NCBI GenBank assembly: GCA_045543215.1
Contig: JAZQMD010000189.1
Coordinates: forward strand, 1-6,789
DNA from: DXYV01 sp045543215
GTDB lineage: Bacteria > Bacillota > Clostridia > Oscillospirales > Oscillospiraceae
Direction: 5' to 3'
DNA: 6,789 nt
How positions within the stretch are numbered: the stretch's first letter is position 1; every line of letters starts with the position of its first letter. Positions 6,010 to 6,789 of this stretch are shown here, piece after piece. The notes beneath the pieces were generated by a model, which saw only the letters and a list, made by a program, of their open reading frames with translations, made no database searches and was not told the origin of the DNA. Position numbers and translations under genes: made by a program.

Positions 6010-6789
6010 TTAAATCAGCCCCAGAGTCTTCATTAGCCCAGGAAGGGCGGCTTCGAAGGCCACGCCGTACTTACGTTCTTGAAGGGGATTACTTTTACGG
6101 ATACTGTCTGCAGTGAAGCTGGTAGCTATTTGGGTTGCCTCATCCAGGTTTTTTCCCACTAGAAGGGAGGCGAGCAGAGCGCTGGCAAAAATGTCCCCGG
6201 TGCCGTGAAAGTGGCCGGGGATATGGGGGGCTAGGGCATAGTTCACCTGATCTGTCGCCGGATCGAAGGTAGCTGCACCAATAGAACTTTGGTTAAAATA
6301 GACCCCGGTGAGCACAATCCGTCCGGGACAAAGGCAGGAAAGTCGATGGAGTAGGCCTTCCACATATGTTCTGGTGTATGGGCCCTCTACATAGGACTCC
6401 CCCAGCATGAGAGCAGCCTCGGTAAAGTTAGGGATGATGATATCAGCTTGGGCGCACAGCCGTTTCATTTCCAGGGGGAAATCAGGGGGAAAGCCGTTGT
6501 AGAGTGCGCCATTGTCCGCCATGACTGGGTCAACCAGCTTGAGGGCCCCACGGCCAAGGTTGTTAAAAAAATTCACGATTAGTTCTACTTGATTTTTAGA
6601 GCCAAGATAGCCGGTGTATACTGCGTCAAAGTGTATCCCCAGACAGGTCCAATGGGAGGTGATAGAGGGGAGCTGTTCAGTAAGGTCATGGAAGGTGGCC
6701 CCAGGGAAACCGCCGGTATGGGTAGAGAGAAGAGCGGTCGGCAGAATTGCCGTTTCGATATCTGCCGCGCTGAGCACGGGCAGAGCAAC
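6010..6789 (-). CDS. pdxK: Pyridoxal/pyridoxamine kinase (N-terminus outside window)
   Basis: The frame is open from the window edge at 6789 to TAA at 6012-6010, giving 259 visible residues. It resembles PdxY/PdxK-type kinases of the ribokinase fold, which phosphorylate pyridoxal, pyridoxamine or pyridoxine to feed cytoplasmic pyridoxal phosphate salvage. Numbered from the edge, landmarks are VALPVLSA...TAILPTALLSTHTGGF (1-28), VYTGYLGS (57-64), LVDPVMADNG (85-94), IIPNFTEAALMLGE (118-131), IVLTGV (158-163) and HGTGDIF (195-201). Asp199 of GTGD is the expected catalytic base beside the anion hole. A GTG at 6777 is an internal valine rather than the start, because upstream codons read VALP as in relatives. 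About 20-25 residues are probably missing. The gene converges on rnr and shares its terminator. Which B6 vitamer it prefers cannot be told. Confidence 0.9.
   Translation of the reverse strand, partial: VALPVLSAADIETAILPTALLSTHTGGFPGATFHDLTEQLPSITSHWTCLGIHFDAVYTGYLGSKNQVELIVNFFNNLGRGALKLVDPVMADNGALYNGFPPDFPLEMKRLCAQADIIIPNFTEAALMLGESYVEGPYTRTYVEGLLHRLSCLCPGRIVLTGVYFNQSSIGAATFDPATDQVNYALAPHIPGHFHGTGDIFASALLASLLVGKNLDEATQIATSFTADSIRKSNPLQERKYGVAFEAALPGLMKTLGLI

Noticed and set aside
6010..6777. GTG at 6777 as the start of the pyridoxal kinase gene
   Set aside because: The codons upstream to the window edge continue the conserved VALPVLSA motif in frame, so this GTG is an internal valine and the gene is truncated by the window.

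Overview
The window looks like ordinary chromosomal DNA from a low-to-moderate-GC member of the Bacillota. It is most plausibly a clostridial (Oscillospiraceae-like) gut bacterium. The reasons are a Gram-positive-type short SecG, a B. subtilis-like RNase R next to secG, strong AGGAGG-type ribosome binding sites, TTG starts, sigma-A promoters with extended -10 boxes, and a DHHW-family protein paired with an MBOAT acyltransferase. The genus is inferred from protein character and is not certain.

Layout. (1) Positions 1-3270, minus strand: a three-gene run read right to left. It starts with uridine kinase (udk, 3270-2647), continues with an AlgI-like MBOAT O-acyltransferase (2577-1174), and ends with a DHHW-family, AlgJ/AlgX-like extracytoplasmic protein (1161 to beyond position 1). 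The last gene is not in a simple ATG-to-stop form: it starts with TTG and is cut by the window edge, probably only a few codons before its stop. (2) Positions 3271-3518: a divergent AT-rich intergenic region with a minus-strand promoter for udk and a plus-strand promoter for secG. (3) Positions 3519-5961, plus strand: secG, a strong intrinsic terminator, a separate extended -10 promoter, and rnr (RNase R, 681 aa). (4) Positions 5962-6009: a hairpin that probably terminates transcription from both sides. (5) Positions 6010-6789, minus strand: a pyridoxal/pyridoxamine kinase whose N-terminus lies outside the window.

How the genes work together. MBOAT and DHHW form the clear functional pair. By analogy with AlgI/AlgJ/AlgX, the membrane protein passes an acetyl group across the membrane and the anchored SGNH-like protein places it on a cell-surface polymer. 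They sit downstream of udk, 69 bp away and with no visible terminator between, so udk may drive their transcription. secG and rnr keep the secG-rnr order common in Firmicutes but appear to be separate transcription units. smpB, often next in that order, is replaced by a convergent vitamin B6 salvage kinase.

There is no mobile element, CRISPR array, tRNA, rRNA or riboswitch that I can support. No gene-free stretch exceeds 300 bases. I did not find a convincing new biological system. The points most worth a second look are the RNase R lacking its N-terminal helix-turn-helix domain, the palindrome on the secG start site, and the unassigned target of the acetylation pair.
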